Shown in pieces: positions 7,197-16,167 of a stretch of DNA of 64,000 nt. The translations under genes were made by a program, and so were the position numbers. The notes beneath the pieces are model-generated. The model worked only from the letters and a program-made list of their open reading frames with translations, made no database searches and was not told the origin of the DNA. Source of the stretch: Atopobium minutum (GTDB lineage Bacteria > Actinomycetota > Coriobacteriia > Coriobacteriales > Atopobiaceae); assembly GCA_900105895.1 (NCBI GenBank), contig FNSH01000001.1, positions 930,001 to 994,000 on the forward strand. The letters are read 5' to 3'. Each line of letters opens with the position of its first letter. Position 1 is the stretch's first letter.

Positions 7197-10133
7197 ATGG
7201 CACAAATAGCAAATGCTTCATTGGTCGAGCAGTTCTTGCTGCCCGACACACCTGCTTTTATCGCCCAACAGTATAAAAACCTTCGCGAGCAAACGAACCA
7301 ACAAGACTTTGGTCTGCTGGTAGACGATTTTGTCGTTTTGGATACAGAAACTACGGGCTTATCGTTTAAAGAATGCGAGCTCATAGAAATTGCCGCGGCG
7401 CACATTGAAGAAGGCCAAATAACCGACACGTTTCAGACCTTTGTGCATCCCCATACGCTCATTCCCGAGAAAATCACCAAGCTCACACATATTTCTAATG
7501 CTGATGTGGCAGATGCGCCAGGTGCAGAAGACGCTGTGGCGGCCCTAGCGGATTTTGTTGGCGGGATGCCCGTTCTGGCACATAATGCTACGTTTGACAG
7601 GACATTTATCGAGAAGGTCAAGGGTGGCAAGCTGGTTAGTGACAACTGGATTGATACGCTTGCGTTGAGCCGCATTGCTTTACCTCGTTTGTCTTCTCAT
7701 AAGCTCGCCGACCTTGCACACATGTTTGACTGCGCACCGGTATCTCACCGCGCAATTGATGATGTGGCCGCACTGGCTGGTATTTGGCCAGTTTTATTAT
7801 GTGGCCTGCTTAACCTTGGTGGGGGATTGCTGCAAACGCTTACAGACATGCATACGGATGTGCACTGGAGTCTTAGGCCCATCTTTAGCTATTTAGCCGG
7901 CCTGCAGGATCAAGAACCCTTTGCTCTTGAGCAGATCCGTCGTGAGCTGCTCGTTGATGATTTGCCGGCCCGCATGGATGCGGCAGAGTTAACTTTGCCG
8001 CTCGACCCCGTTACCTCCGATCAGATTATTGCTGCGTTTAGTCCATCTGGTTGTGTTTCTCGCATGTATGATGCCTTTGAACTGCGTCCTGAACAACTGC
8101 AAATGGCTCAAGAGGTGAGAGAAGCTCAGGCGTCTGGCGCATCGCGCTCTATAGAAGCGGGAACGGGCGTAGGCAAGTCCATGGCGTATTTATTGCCAAG
8201 CATTTTGTATGCGCAGCGCAACAAGATTGTTGTTGGCGTGGCTACAAAAACCAACGCTCTTACCGATCAGTTGGTTGCGCATGAATTGCCTGCTTTAGAT
8301 GGCGCGCTGGAACAGGGGGTGCGCTACTTTGCGCTTAAGGGTTACGAGCACTATCCCTGTTTGCGCAAGGCGCTGCTGGCTACCTACACCAATCTGCCTC
8401 TACAAGCTGTCGATACAAACATGCGCTCGCAAGCAACCATTGCTCAAGATCAGCTGACTGCCATTGCAGTAACGCTTGCCTATGCTTGTCAATCGCCTTC
8501 GGGTGATCTGGATTCCTTGGGCATTAAATGGCGCAGCGTGCCGCGCTCTTTACTTACTACGACCTCTGAAGAGTGCGTTCATGCGCGCTGTCCCTTCTTT
8601 CCTCAACTGTGCTTTGTTCATGGAGCTCGCCGCCGAGCAGCGTCTGCAGACGTGGTGGTTACCAATCATTCCTTACTACTGCGCAATGTGGCTGCAGAAG
8701 GAAACATTTTGCCTCCCATTCGCCACTGGATCGTGGATGAGGCGCATTCTTTGGAAGATGAGGCACGCCGACAATGGGCGGTGGAAGTTTCTGATCACGC
8801 TGCCCGCGCTGTATTTGAAAACCTTGGTGGTGCACGTACCGGTGCCATTCATGAGCTGCTTGTTCAGGCAGTCAGTACGGAAGGCTCTGCGGTCATAACA
8901 TCCTTGCTTACCCGAGCTGCGTCGGCTTGCACGCGTGCATCTATTGCAATGAGCGAGGTTTTCTCGGCGGTAGCAGAGTTTTGCAAAGAGCAGAGCTACT
9001 CGCGCGGATATGACACACAAACCATTTGGATTAGTCAGCAGCTGCGTGACCGTGAGGCTTGGCAGGCGGTTGTAGAAGCTGCCGATCCTGCTATAGATGC
9101 GTTGGATGAGGCGTCCAAACTCCTCTTTGAGGCACAGAGAGAAATTACTGAGCAGGTCAAAAAGCCAAAAACAGAACTTTCTGCTGATCTGCGCAGCCTG
9201 ACAAACCTTCTTGATGGACTTAAGCTCATCATTGCTGGTAAGGATCAGAGCTATGTATACTCCGTGCGCATGACTCGCAAGCACGGCGGTCTTGTCGGTG
9301 GAGCGCTTTTGGCCGAGAAGATCGACATTGGTACAGAGCTGGCGGAAAAGTGGTTGCCCGAGACCATGAGCACCGTTTTTACCTCTGCAACTATTGCAGT
9401 AGGGGATGACTTTACGCACTTTAATCATTCTGTGGGCGTCGATAGCTTGCCCGCTTTGGAGCACAAAGATGTGCGTTTGGCTTCCAGTTTTGATTACGAC
9501 AAGAACATGAGTGTGCTCATTGCGCGTGATTTACCACAGCCAAACAGTCCGGACTATTTAGAAGCGCTCGAGGACCTTCTCTTTGACGTTCATAAGGCTA
9601 TGGGAGGTTCGGTGCTTACCTTGTTCACCAACCGCCGCGAGATGGAGCGCGTGTACGAGAGCCTGCAATCACGACTAGCAGCAGAAGGTCTGGATCTTGT
9701 CATGCAAGAGCGCGGTGCTGCAACCAAACAGCTGCGCAATACGTTTTTGTCACAAACGTCGCTGTCACTTTTTGCGCTTAAATCGTTTTGGGAGGGTTTT
9801 GATGCAACGGGGGATACGCTGCGCTGTGTGGTTATTCCTAAGCTGCCCTTTGCAAGTCCCAACGATCCTCTCTCTAAAGAACGTGATATACGAGAAAACC
9901 GTTCTTGGTGGAACCATTCGCTTCCCGAGGCAGTCATTTCTGTGAAACAGGCTGCAGGGCGCCTCATTCGCAGTTCAAAGGATGTGGGCGTGCTGGTGTT
10001 GGCGGATTCTCGCCTTATGACCAAAGGGTATGGCAAGCAATTTCTGCATAGCTTGCCGACAGAAAACTATACGGCACTTGATGCATCACATATCGGACGC
10101 TACATTGAGCTGTGGCGCAGCTCACACAAATAG
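7197..10133 (+). CDS. dinG: Fused DnaQ-type 3'-5' exonuclease and DinG/XPD-type DNA helicase
   Basis: A 978-residue protein with two parts. The N-terminal DEDD exonuclease has VVLDTETTG (D49, E51), HNATFDRTF and SHRAIDDVAAL. The C-terminal part is a DinG/XPD superfamily 2 helicase: Walker A EAGTGVGKS near residue 320, DEAH box near residue 513, and AAGRLIRSS near the end. A likely iron-sulfur cysteine set is YPC (about 386) plus CVHARCPFFPQLC (about 459-471). This fusion is common in Firmicutes and Actinobacteria and is thought to act in DNA repair or R-loop/G4 removal. It may be co-transcribed with ddl (8-base gap). Confidence 0.88.
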   Translation: MAQIANASLVEQFLLPDTPAFIAQQYKNLREQTNQQDFGLLVDDFVVLDTETTGLSFKECELIEIAAAHIEEGQITDTFQTFVHPHTLIPEKITKLTHISNADVADAPGAEDAVAALADFVGGMPVLAHNATFDRTFIEKVKGGKLVSDNWIDTLALSRIALPRLSSHKLADLAHMFDCAPVSHRAIDDVAALAGIWPVLLCGLLNLGGGLLQTLTDMHTDVHWSLRPIFSYLAGLQDQEPFALEQIRRELLVDDLPARMDAAELTLPLDPVTSDQIIAAFSPSGCVSRMYDAFELRPEQLQMAQEVREAQASGASRSIEAGTGVGKSMAYLLPSILYAQRNKIVVGVATKTNALTDQLVAHELPALDGALEQGVRYFALKGYEHYPCLRKALLATYTNLPLQAVDTNMRSQATIAQDQLTAIAVTLAYACQSPSGDLDSLGIKWRSVPRSLLTTTSEECVHARCPFFPQLCFVHGARRRAASADVVVTNHSLLLRNVAAEGNILPPIRHWIVDEAHSLEDEARRQWAVEVSDHAARAVFENLGGARTGAIHELLVQAVSTEGSAVITSLLTRAASACTRASIAMSEVFSAVAEFCKEQSYSRGYDTQTIWISQQLRDREAWQAVVEAADPAIDALDEASKLLFEAQREITEQVKKPKTELSADLRSLTNLLDGLKLIIAGKDQSYVYSVRMTRKHGGLVGGALLAEKIDIGTELAEKWLPETMSTVFTSATIAVGDDFTHFNHSVGVDSLPALEHKDVRLASSFDYDKNMSVLIARDLPQPNSPDYLEALEDLLFDVHKAMGGSVLTLFTNRREMERVYESLQSRLAAEGLDLVMQERGAATKQLRNTFLSQTSLSLFALKSFWEGFDATGDTLRCVVIPKLPFASPNDPLSKERDIRENRSWWNHSLPEAVISVKQAAGRLIRSSKDVGVLVLADSRLMTKGYGKQFLHSLPTENYTALDASHIGRYIELWRSSHK

Positions 10134-10186
10134 CTGGTGCCGGAAGGACACACAACCATCCCCGTACTAGAAGGCGTACAAAACCG

Positions 10187-11152
10187 CTAATTCATATGCT
10201 TGGCGAGAAGGTCTTGGGCATAGTCTGAGATCTTCTTTTTTAGCTGAGGGTCTTTAATTTTGACCTGGTTTCCACAGGCAGCAAGATGACGGATAAGCCA
10301 CGGGGAGCCGTAGTTGGGAATAACAAGCTCGACGCTCTTATCGGCATGTTGTGTACGTTTTACTGGGTGCCAAGGGTACAGCTCTTCTAATACAGGATCC
10401 AGTAGCGTGATAGTTGTTGTTTCCAAAGAAGGATCCTGTTCTAAAGAAGAACCCTGGGTCTTGGATTGGTCCGTGATATGGGATGGAGACAAAGGTGGAT
10501 CCATGCGCTGGGGCTTGTCCATACGATCGAGCCTAAAAGTCCGCCGCTGGCCGCTTGCAAACTCATGCGCCTCCAAATAGCTCAAACCATCTTGCAAGTA
10601 CAGTCTGTTTGGGATAACAAGTCGCTCTTTTTTTGTGTTGCTATGTTGAGAAGCATAGATAAATTTCAGACACTGCTTATTGCCAAGCGCTTTAATACAC
10701 TCTAGGAGTACCTCGGGATTTGTAAGAGTGGGGGAGCTGGCAACAGTCCGTGCAATTTCTTGCGTGTTCGTTTCGATTTGCGTGTAGCCTTTCTGGACCA
10801 TTTGGTACAGCGGTGTATTACTGTCAAACCCGCATGCCTGTAGTGCGGCGATAAGGGCAATCGATTCTGCTTTAGTAAGTCGCAGGGGCCGTATTGCACT
10901 GGCCGGAGAGATAAGGGTAAGCTCGTTGTCATTCTCGCCAAAGGTGAGGGGCAGATAGGAGGTTTCATCTCCTGCTACGTCAATAAGCAGATCCATAAGG
11001 CGTTGGGCTTCTTCATATGAGATGCCAAGCTTGTGCGCCACGCTTTGCGCTTGAATGGGTTTGTCGGATTGTGTGAGAGCGCCGAGCAAAACGGTAAGCT
11101 GCTTAAGGGTGGTTTGCCCACCCTTTCGGCCGTGTGTGGGTTTACCTGCCAT
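10187..11152 (-). CDS. WYL-domain transcriptional regulator, PafC-like
   Basis: A 321-residue protein with an N-terminal winged-helix-like region (KQLTVLLGALTQ, VAHKLGISYEEAQRLMDLL) and a WYL domain around residues 170-230 in which the signature reads SYLEAHE followed by RTFRLDRM, the typical effector-binding arrangement. A C-terminal WYL extension (ELVIPNYGSPWLIRHLAACGNQV) is present. It overlaps the preceding WYL gene by 11 bases, giving a tandem pair like PafB-PafC, the RecA-independent DNA-damage activators of mycobacteria. The assignment to that pair is inference. Confidence 0.75.
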   Translation of the reverse strand: MAGKPTHGRKGGQTTLKQLTVLLGALTQSDKPIQAQSVAHKLGISYEEAQRLMDLLIDVAGDETSYLPLTFGENDNELTLISPASAIRPLRLTKAESIALIAALQACGFDSNTPLYQMVQKGYTQIETNTQEIARTVASSPTLTNPEVLLECIKALGNKQCLKFIYASQHSNTKKERLVIPNRLYLQDGLSYLEAHEFASGQRRTFRLDRMDKPQRMDPPLSPSHITDQSKTQGSSLEQDPSLETTTITLLDPVLEELYPWHPVKRTQHADKSVELVIPNYGSPWLIRHLAACGNQVKIKDPQLKKKISDYAQDLLAKHMN

Positions 11153-12263
11153 TATGCGAAGCCTCCTTAAGAAGTGTGCTATATGCCTCCACTAATACAG
11201 GAGGTTCGTCTGGGATAAATCCCTGTGCAATAGCCCAGCGAGCAGCGTCACGTACGCGTGCAGGATTTATTGATATGGCAAGCTTGCTTTGTTTTTGATC
11301 AAAGCTGCAGGACGAGCTGTTGAGCTGTTGAGCCAAAACAACACATTCCGGCTCTAAAGGAACGCAAAACAGTGCTTTTACCTGCTCTTCTCCATATTGA
11401 AAGGGGAGGAGAAGATAGTCTGTCACAGAGAAAGTCTGCGGAATGGTGTAGGACACAGAAAGAGGTACTACGTTCTGGATGCGGTCTTCTCTAAAAACAC
11501 GGATATCGTTGAGGTTAAGATTTCCACTAGGGGTTTGGTTGAGGCTCGCGCCGTGTGACTCAGCCTCATTGGAGCTGGATGTTTCAGACTGCATAGGTGC
11601 TCCCACAAAATAAGAGCGCCCGCGTGACGAGAATAACCCGAGCACTGCAATCTGCCGCATACTGAGTTTTCCTGCAGCATTGCAGTAGGTAATTTGGCAG
11701 CTGCATCGGTTTACAAAACAGCTGTGGAGTGTGGCAAGCATGCGTGATGTGGGCGGTTTTGTAGAAAGTGTTGCATTAGCGGATGAATCACTCAGGGTGT
11801 TTGTAGGACTAGCTGTATCAGGAGTTTTATCATGCTGGTTAAATACTTTGTGGATTTTTGCCAGCGCCATACGCAGATCTTCTCGATAAGGAAAATCAGG
11901 TTGGCTGAGATACGGCGCACAAACCGATTGGATGGTTGCCGCATCATCCAGACTAAGAGCAGCCTCGTTGGCAAAGGTGGCCTTTCTGTCCAGTGTGTAT
12001 ACATCACCAAGCGATTCATCCCGGACGGAAATGATGGATATGCCGCACTGCGCTAAGTACGCACGATCCCGCATAAAGGCCTTCTCGGCAGCAGACTTTG
12101 ACAGCTGAGCATAGAGCGCCGCCGTTATTTCTGTAAGCAAAAGGGGTGCAGAAGCATGCATAAACAGCACTGCCAATGAGGTAACACGTTCTGCCATCTG
12201 CTCACTTTTAGACAAAGGCGCCCCAAAATCATCCTCTGCAAACAAGTCTGTTTGTTCGCTCAC
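11142..12263 (-). CDS. WYL-domain transcriptional regulator, PafB-like
   Basis: A 373-residue protein, first gene of the leftward WYL pair. The N-terminal region (residues about 20-130) looks like a double winged helix typical of PafB/PafC-type proteins. A WYL domain follows around residues 195-260 (CQITYCNAAGKLSMRQIA, RSYFVGAP, IRVFREDRI) with a Ser/Asn/Thr-rich linker before it. The canonical W-Y-L is degenerate (SYFVG). It is transcribed divergently from the membrane protein at 12386 across 122 bases. DNA-damage control is suggested by family and by the neighbouring DinG-like helicase, not shown. Confidence 0.72.
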   Translation of the reverse strand: MSEQTDLFAEDDFGAPLSKSEQMAERVTSLAVLFMHASAPLLLTEITAALYAQLSKSAAEKAFMRDRAYLAQCGISIISVRDESLGDVYTLDRKATFANEAALSLDDAATIQSVCAPYLSQPDFPYREDLRMALAKIHKVFNQHDKTPDTASPTNTLSDSSANATLSTKPPTSRMLATLHSCFVNRCSCQITYCNAAGKLSMRQIAVLGLFSSRGRSYFVGAPMQSETSSSNEAESHGASLNQTPSGNLNLNDIRVFREDRIQNVVPLSVSYTIPQTFSVTDYLLLPFQYGEEQVKALFCVPLEPECVVLAQQLNSSSCSFDQKQSKLAISINPARVRDAARWAIAQGFIPDEPPVLVEAYSTLLKEASHNGR

Positions 12264-12385
12264 GAGCCCTCCTCATGCTTTTATCGATTTCTGATACTGT
12301 TATATCCTTGATAGTATTAGATAATTCATGAGGTTGCTATTCAGATGGTGGTTCAGATAGTTTAGAGGCGAGAGGAGCGTGTTAC
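12264..12385. promoter_or_regulatory. Divergent promoter region, WYL pair and membrane protein
   Basis: 122 AT-rich bases separate two divergent starts, so promoters for both must lie here or very near. A loose palindrome around ATACT...AGTAT (about 12294-12320) is a candidate operator. No convincing -35/-10 pair could be fixed by eye. Confidence 0.4.
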
Positions 12386-13474
12386 ATGAGTAAATCTACA
12401 TCGCGCCATATAGCAGCGGATAAGAGCGCTTTGTCTCAAAATACAGACACTTCGAGCGCTTCTGTAGATGCCTCGGTTTCTAATACGCCCACGCCTCGGC
12501 GCGATCAAAAGAAAATTCCTCTCGTTATTAAAATTGGTGCAAGCCTTATTGCGTTAATCATTTTGGGAAGCGCCGGGTATCTTATTTGGCGCCATTTGAC
12601 GGGGGCCGCTCAAGCAAAAGAGCAAATTTCTGCAGCTATTGCTTCTGTTTCAGAGAGTGATGCGGCTATCGTTCCGCTTAACAACACCATTACATCTGAC
12701 TTGGGTTCTAAAACAAGCGATGAGCTTACCAAGATAAAAGAAGCGGCAAAAAAGAGTAGCTCTTCTTTAGATGATGCTCAGATGCATGTGGGAAATGCCT
12801 TGTCATTAGACGAGTTTATGAGCGATGATGAGCGCGCTGTTGTTAAGGCCCTACAAGATTCCGTTGGCCAGCGCCGTAAACTTATCGAAGCCGGTGAGGA
12901 AGTGCTCACCATAGATGGTGGGGCTTTTAACGCAAAAGCTTTGCTCACCAAGGCTATGGAAAAAGCTGTGTCTGCGGACTCCAATATCGAGAAATCCGTG
13001 GAGGCAGCAGCAGAATATGCAAAATCCCTTGCAGGGGAGGAGTCTTCTGTTACGGACGCAAGCGTGCCCGTTGGGTTTGATAAGGCTGCAATGGAAGACA
13101 TCACCGAGGCTCAAAGCTTTGAAAACGCTGCTGAACAGGCATTTTCTGAGGCTGATTATTCAGTGTATACGAAGTACCTGGCTGCTCGTAAAGATGCAAT
13201 CCAGGTTCTGATGGATTCGGACAACGCTATTGCATCAGGGGATTTTGATAGCGCCCAAGCAAGTATTGAGGACTACAACAAGCGTGAAGCAGCAAGTTCA
13301 GAGTTGGCTCAACAGCTACCAGAAACTCCCGATACCTTCTTAAGTGAGGCGTATGAAGCAGCGCTTAAAAAACCGCTTGATACGTATAAAGAGATTGCCG
13401 AGGCGCTTGCAGCAACCGATAAAAAGATCCGAGATTATCAAGGTCTTGCAGTCGGCAGCTCAAAAAAGGCGTAG
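12386..13474 (+). CDS. Membrane-anchored coiled-coil protein of unknown function
   Basis: A 362-residue protein I do not recognise. A Ser/Thr-rich cytoplasmic N-terminus of about 45 residues is followed by a single membrane segment (IKIGASLIALIILGSAGYLIW, about 49-69) and a roughly 290-residue Ala/Glu/Ser/Lys-rich helical region on the outside, likely coiled coil. There is no cleavage site or LPXTG motif, so it is probably a type II membrane protein. An AGGAG-like site (GAGAGGAGCG) precedes the ATG. The next gene, an M28-like membrane protein, follows after 136 bases. Confidence 0.7.
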   Translation: MSKSTSRHIAADKSALSQNTDTSSASVDASVSNTPTPRRDQKKIPLVIKIGASLIALIILGSAGYLIWRHLTGAAQAKEQISAAIASVSESDAAIVPLNNTITSDLGSKTSDELTKIKEAAKKSSSSLDDAQMHVGNALSLDEFMSDDERAVVKALQDSVGQRRKLIEAGEEVLTIDGGAFNAKALLTKAMEKAVSADSNIEKSVEAAAEYAKSLAGEESSVTDASVPVGFDKAAMEDITEAQSFENAAEQAFSEADYSVYTKYLAARKDAIQVLMDSDNAIASGDFDSAQASIEDYNKREAASSELAQQLPETPDTFLSEAYEAALKKPLDTYKEIAEALAATDKKIRDYQGLAVGSSKKA

Positions 13475-13610
13475 AGATTAAGGAAAATCTATCCGTATAA
13501 GGCCTTAAATAGCCCAATAAACCATTCCTCAAGTGCGATATTTTGTTTTAGGTCGTATACTCTTAGCGTGACTATCAAAATGTAGCAAATAGGTCCAAAG
13601 GAAAACTTTT

Positions 13611-16046
13611 ATGCCGACCAGAACTAATAGGTACCTTGAGTATCTCGATCAGCAGACACCCATTGCTCCGGCAAATAGCCAAGAAGAGCTACAAGAGGCG
13701 CAAAACATCGAAGCATTCTTTTTATCTCGTGGTTTAGAGACCAGCGTTCAGGAGTTTGATGCTTCCACCGCGGCGCCTATCATCAGGGCAATTATGCAGA
13801 TTATTCTGCTTGTGGGCATATTGCTTTCACACATTGGCAATACGCCTTTGTCTGTTGTTGCGATGTTCATTACTCTAGCAGCAGCTGTTTTGCTGGTTAT
13901 GGATGTTATGGGCAAGGATATATTTACGCGCCGTACTCCTCCTGCAAAAAGTCAAAACGTTGTTGCAGTACATCGTGCGTGCGGTCCTTTGGTTTCTAAG
14001 GGCAACCGTCCTATTGTGATCGTTGCTCATTACGATACTCCCTACGAGAACTTCTTATTTAATCCTGCGATTGCAAAGGCACAGCCCTATATTCGTATTG
14101 CTGCTGTATGGAGTGTGCCTCTTGTTGCGCTTTGCGTGATCTTCCAGCCCTTTGTTATTCTTGGTGGCTTCCGTACACTCCTTTGGTTTGTAGGCATTCT
14201 TGCTGGTCTTGCTCCTTGTTGCGTGGGCGTTGCTACTTTGGCTGAACGTCGTATGGGCTGCACTACTGGTGCTAACGACAATAAATCTTCTATAGCTGCA
14301 TTGTTTGATATTGCTGCAACCCTTCGTCCCACTGAGGAAGAGAAGGTACAAGCTTTCCAAAAGGAAGGAACGCTTTCTGAGGATAGCGACCAAGATGACA
14401 TCGCTGATGGGGAAACAGACGGTGAAGATGCGGTAATGCCGCAACCACAACCACAACCACAACCGCGCTATGAAGAAGTTATTGGCGTGCGCCATGGTGA
14501 AGAGGTACTGCGTCAACTGGGCATGCTCCCCACTTCTTGTGAGATTGAATATGTAGAGCCCAAGATTATCGAGTATGTAGTTCCACAGACTGATCAGGCT
14601 GATTCTGTCACTGCCGCTTCTACGTTTGATTCCATAGTGGAGCAAAATCCTGCAGATGAAGAGTTTTCTCAGGGGCCTGTTGATGGAGTTGACCAGACTG
14701 CGGGTAAGACCACTCACCTAAAGATGCCTGTTGCCGTGACAGACTTCTTCTCTCGTGTTAAGGACTTTGCCTCCAGCAAAATGCGTCATCCAGCACCTTC
14801 TGATGTGCCTCTGGTAGAGACAAGCTTTGATCAAGAGAATGCTGCAGCAGTAGAAGGTGAGGTACCCGCTACAAAGAATGGTGCAGCACCAGATAGTACG
14901 GCAGAAAAAACCGTTGCCGTACCCGCACTTGATGAGACGGTTATAGCCCAAAATGCGGCAGCTGCTTCTAAGACAAGTGAGCTTCCTGATTTAAGTGCAG
15001 AAGAGCAGGTTAATCTTGCACGCCGTGTTTCTTTGTTTGACCTGCCCGATCCTTCTCATGCAGAGGTTGATCCTCTCAGCCCGGAAACTGTTGATGATGC
15101 ACCTGTTATGGCTGAGGAGGATATGCCAAAGCCAGCTCATGCAACACAGGATGCTCATAATACACCTCAACTATCTCTGGTAGACGATAAATCAGCGGCT
15201 CAACCTGGTATACCTACCGTATCCAAGCTTAGTGCTGATGTTATGCACGCTTCAAGTCAGGCTTCCGCTCGGAAAAAACTCCGTTTGTTTGGCAAGAAGA
15301 AGCAAACCGACGAGTCCCTTTCTGAATATCTTGGCGTAGATGAAGACTTTGATGCCAAGACTGATGGCAACAAGATTGGCTCTTGGGATAATTTTGCCGA
15401 CCATGATACCAAGTCTGCCTCTCACGATTCCGATGACTCTGACACTCCTTGGAAGGGTGGCGCAACGCGCAACTCTAAATTCCAGGTAATCGAGGGTGAA
15501 GCTAACGAGAATACCGACGAGCCTAACGATCAGGTAACAAGTGAAGATGTTCCTACGGATGAAGAGCTGCGCGATGCTGTTTTATCCATGTCTGATGATG
15601 AGCTGCTTTGTCATGATATATGGCTTGTTGCGCTTGGATCTTCCTCTCTTGATCATGCGGGAATGACGGCGTTCTTGCAGGAGTATCGTAGGTCTTGTCG
15701 AGGCTCTTTTGTTATCAATTTGGACAGCATTGGTGCTGGTCAACTAACCATGTATACCAATGAAGGCGTATATCATAGCCGCCGTGCAGACCGTCGTTTG
15801 ACTCGATTGCTTACCAATACCGCAAACGACCTGCACATTGATTTGGTAAAAGCTGGTCATCGTTGGGGTGATACAGACGCAACCAATGCAATGCGCTCTT
15901 CCATGCGTTCCGTTACCCTTGCTGGTGTTGATGAAAATGGTATCCCTGCACTGTCTCACACCGCAGACGATGTTATTGAGGAAGTTGATCCAAGGCAGAT
16001 AAAGAGTGTTTCTGCACTTATTTGTGAACTTATCCGTCGTTCATAG
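13611..16046 (+). CDS. Membrane M28-family peptidase-like protein lacking catalytic glutamates
   Basis: An 811-residue protein. N-terminal residues 1-235 carry the first half of an M28 metallopeptidase fold with H140 (AHYDTPYEN) and D223 (GANDNKSSIAAL), interrupted by about four hydrophobic segments (57-75, 78-97, 162-180, 184-206). Then comes about 430 residues of acidic low-complexity sequence including a PQPQPQPQPR tract. The second half of the fold resumes near 665, with D705 (LDSIGAG) and H783 (SHTADD). Where the family has the paired glutamates (catalytic base and zinc ligand) it reads GSSSLDHAGMTAFL, so S678-S679 replace Glu-Glu. It is probably not an active zinc peptidase. Confidence 0.72.
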   Translation: MPTRTNRYLEYLDQQTPIAPANSQEELQEAQNIEAFFLSRGLETSVQEFDASTAAPIIRAIMQIILLVGILLSHIGNTPLSVVAMFITLAAAVLLVMDVMGKDIFTRRTPPAKSQNVVAVHRACGPLVSKGNRPIVIVAHYDTPYENFLFNPAIAKAQPYIRIAAVWSVPLVALCVIFQPFVILGGFRTLLWFVGILAGLAPCCVGVATLAERRMGCTTGANDNKSSIAALFDIAATLRPTEEEKVQAFQKEGTLSEDSDQDDIADGETDGEDAVMPQPQPQPQPRYEEVIGVRHGEEVLRQLGMLPTSCEIEYVEPKIIEYVVPQTDQADSVTAASTFDSIVEQNPADEEFSQGPVDGVDQTAGKTTHLKMPVAVTDFFSRVKDFASSKMRHPAPSDVPLVETSFDQENAAAVEGEVPATKNGAAPDSTAEKTVAVPALDETVIAQNAAAASKTSELPDLSAEEQVNLARRVSLFDLPDPSHAEVDPLSPETVDDAPVMAEEDMPKPAHATQDAHNTPQLSLVDDKSAAQPGIPTVSKLSADVMHASSQASARKKLRLFGKKKQTDESLSEYLGVDEDFDAKTDGNKIGSWDNFADHDTKSASHDSDDSDTPWKGGATRNSKFQVIEGEANENTDEPNDQVTSEDVPTDEELRDAVLSMSDDELLCHDIWLVALGSSSLDHAGMTAFLQEYRRSCRGSFVINLDSIGAGQLTMYTNEGVYHSRRADRRLTRLLTNTANDLHIDLVKAGHRWGDTDATNAMRSSMRSVTLAGVDENGIPALSHTADDVIEEVDPRQIKSVSALICELIRRS

Positions 16047-16083
16047 CACATAAAACAGCAGCAACACAATAGTTTGTAGTGTT

Positions 16084-16127
16084 TGGTCCCAGATAGAACT
16101 CACTCTTTCTGGGACCATTCTTTTATA
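16084..16127. terminator. Terminator between convergent genes
   Basis: TGGTCCCAGA pairs with TCTGGGACCA around a 14-base loop, followed by TTCTTTTAT. It ends the M28-like gene and may also serve the convergent surface-protein gene. Confidence 0.8.
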
Positions 16128-16167
16128 GAAAATCTAGGTTAGCTTAATGCCTTACTAGCTCCAGTAG

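Noticed and set aside
14443-14466. CAACCA repeat tract as a mobile or CRISPR-like repeat
   Set aside because: It is in frame and encodes the PQPQPQPQ linker of the M28-like protein.
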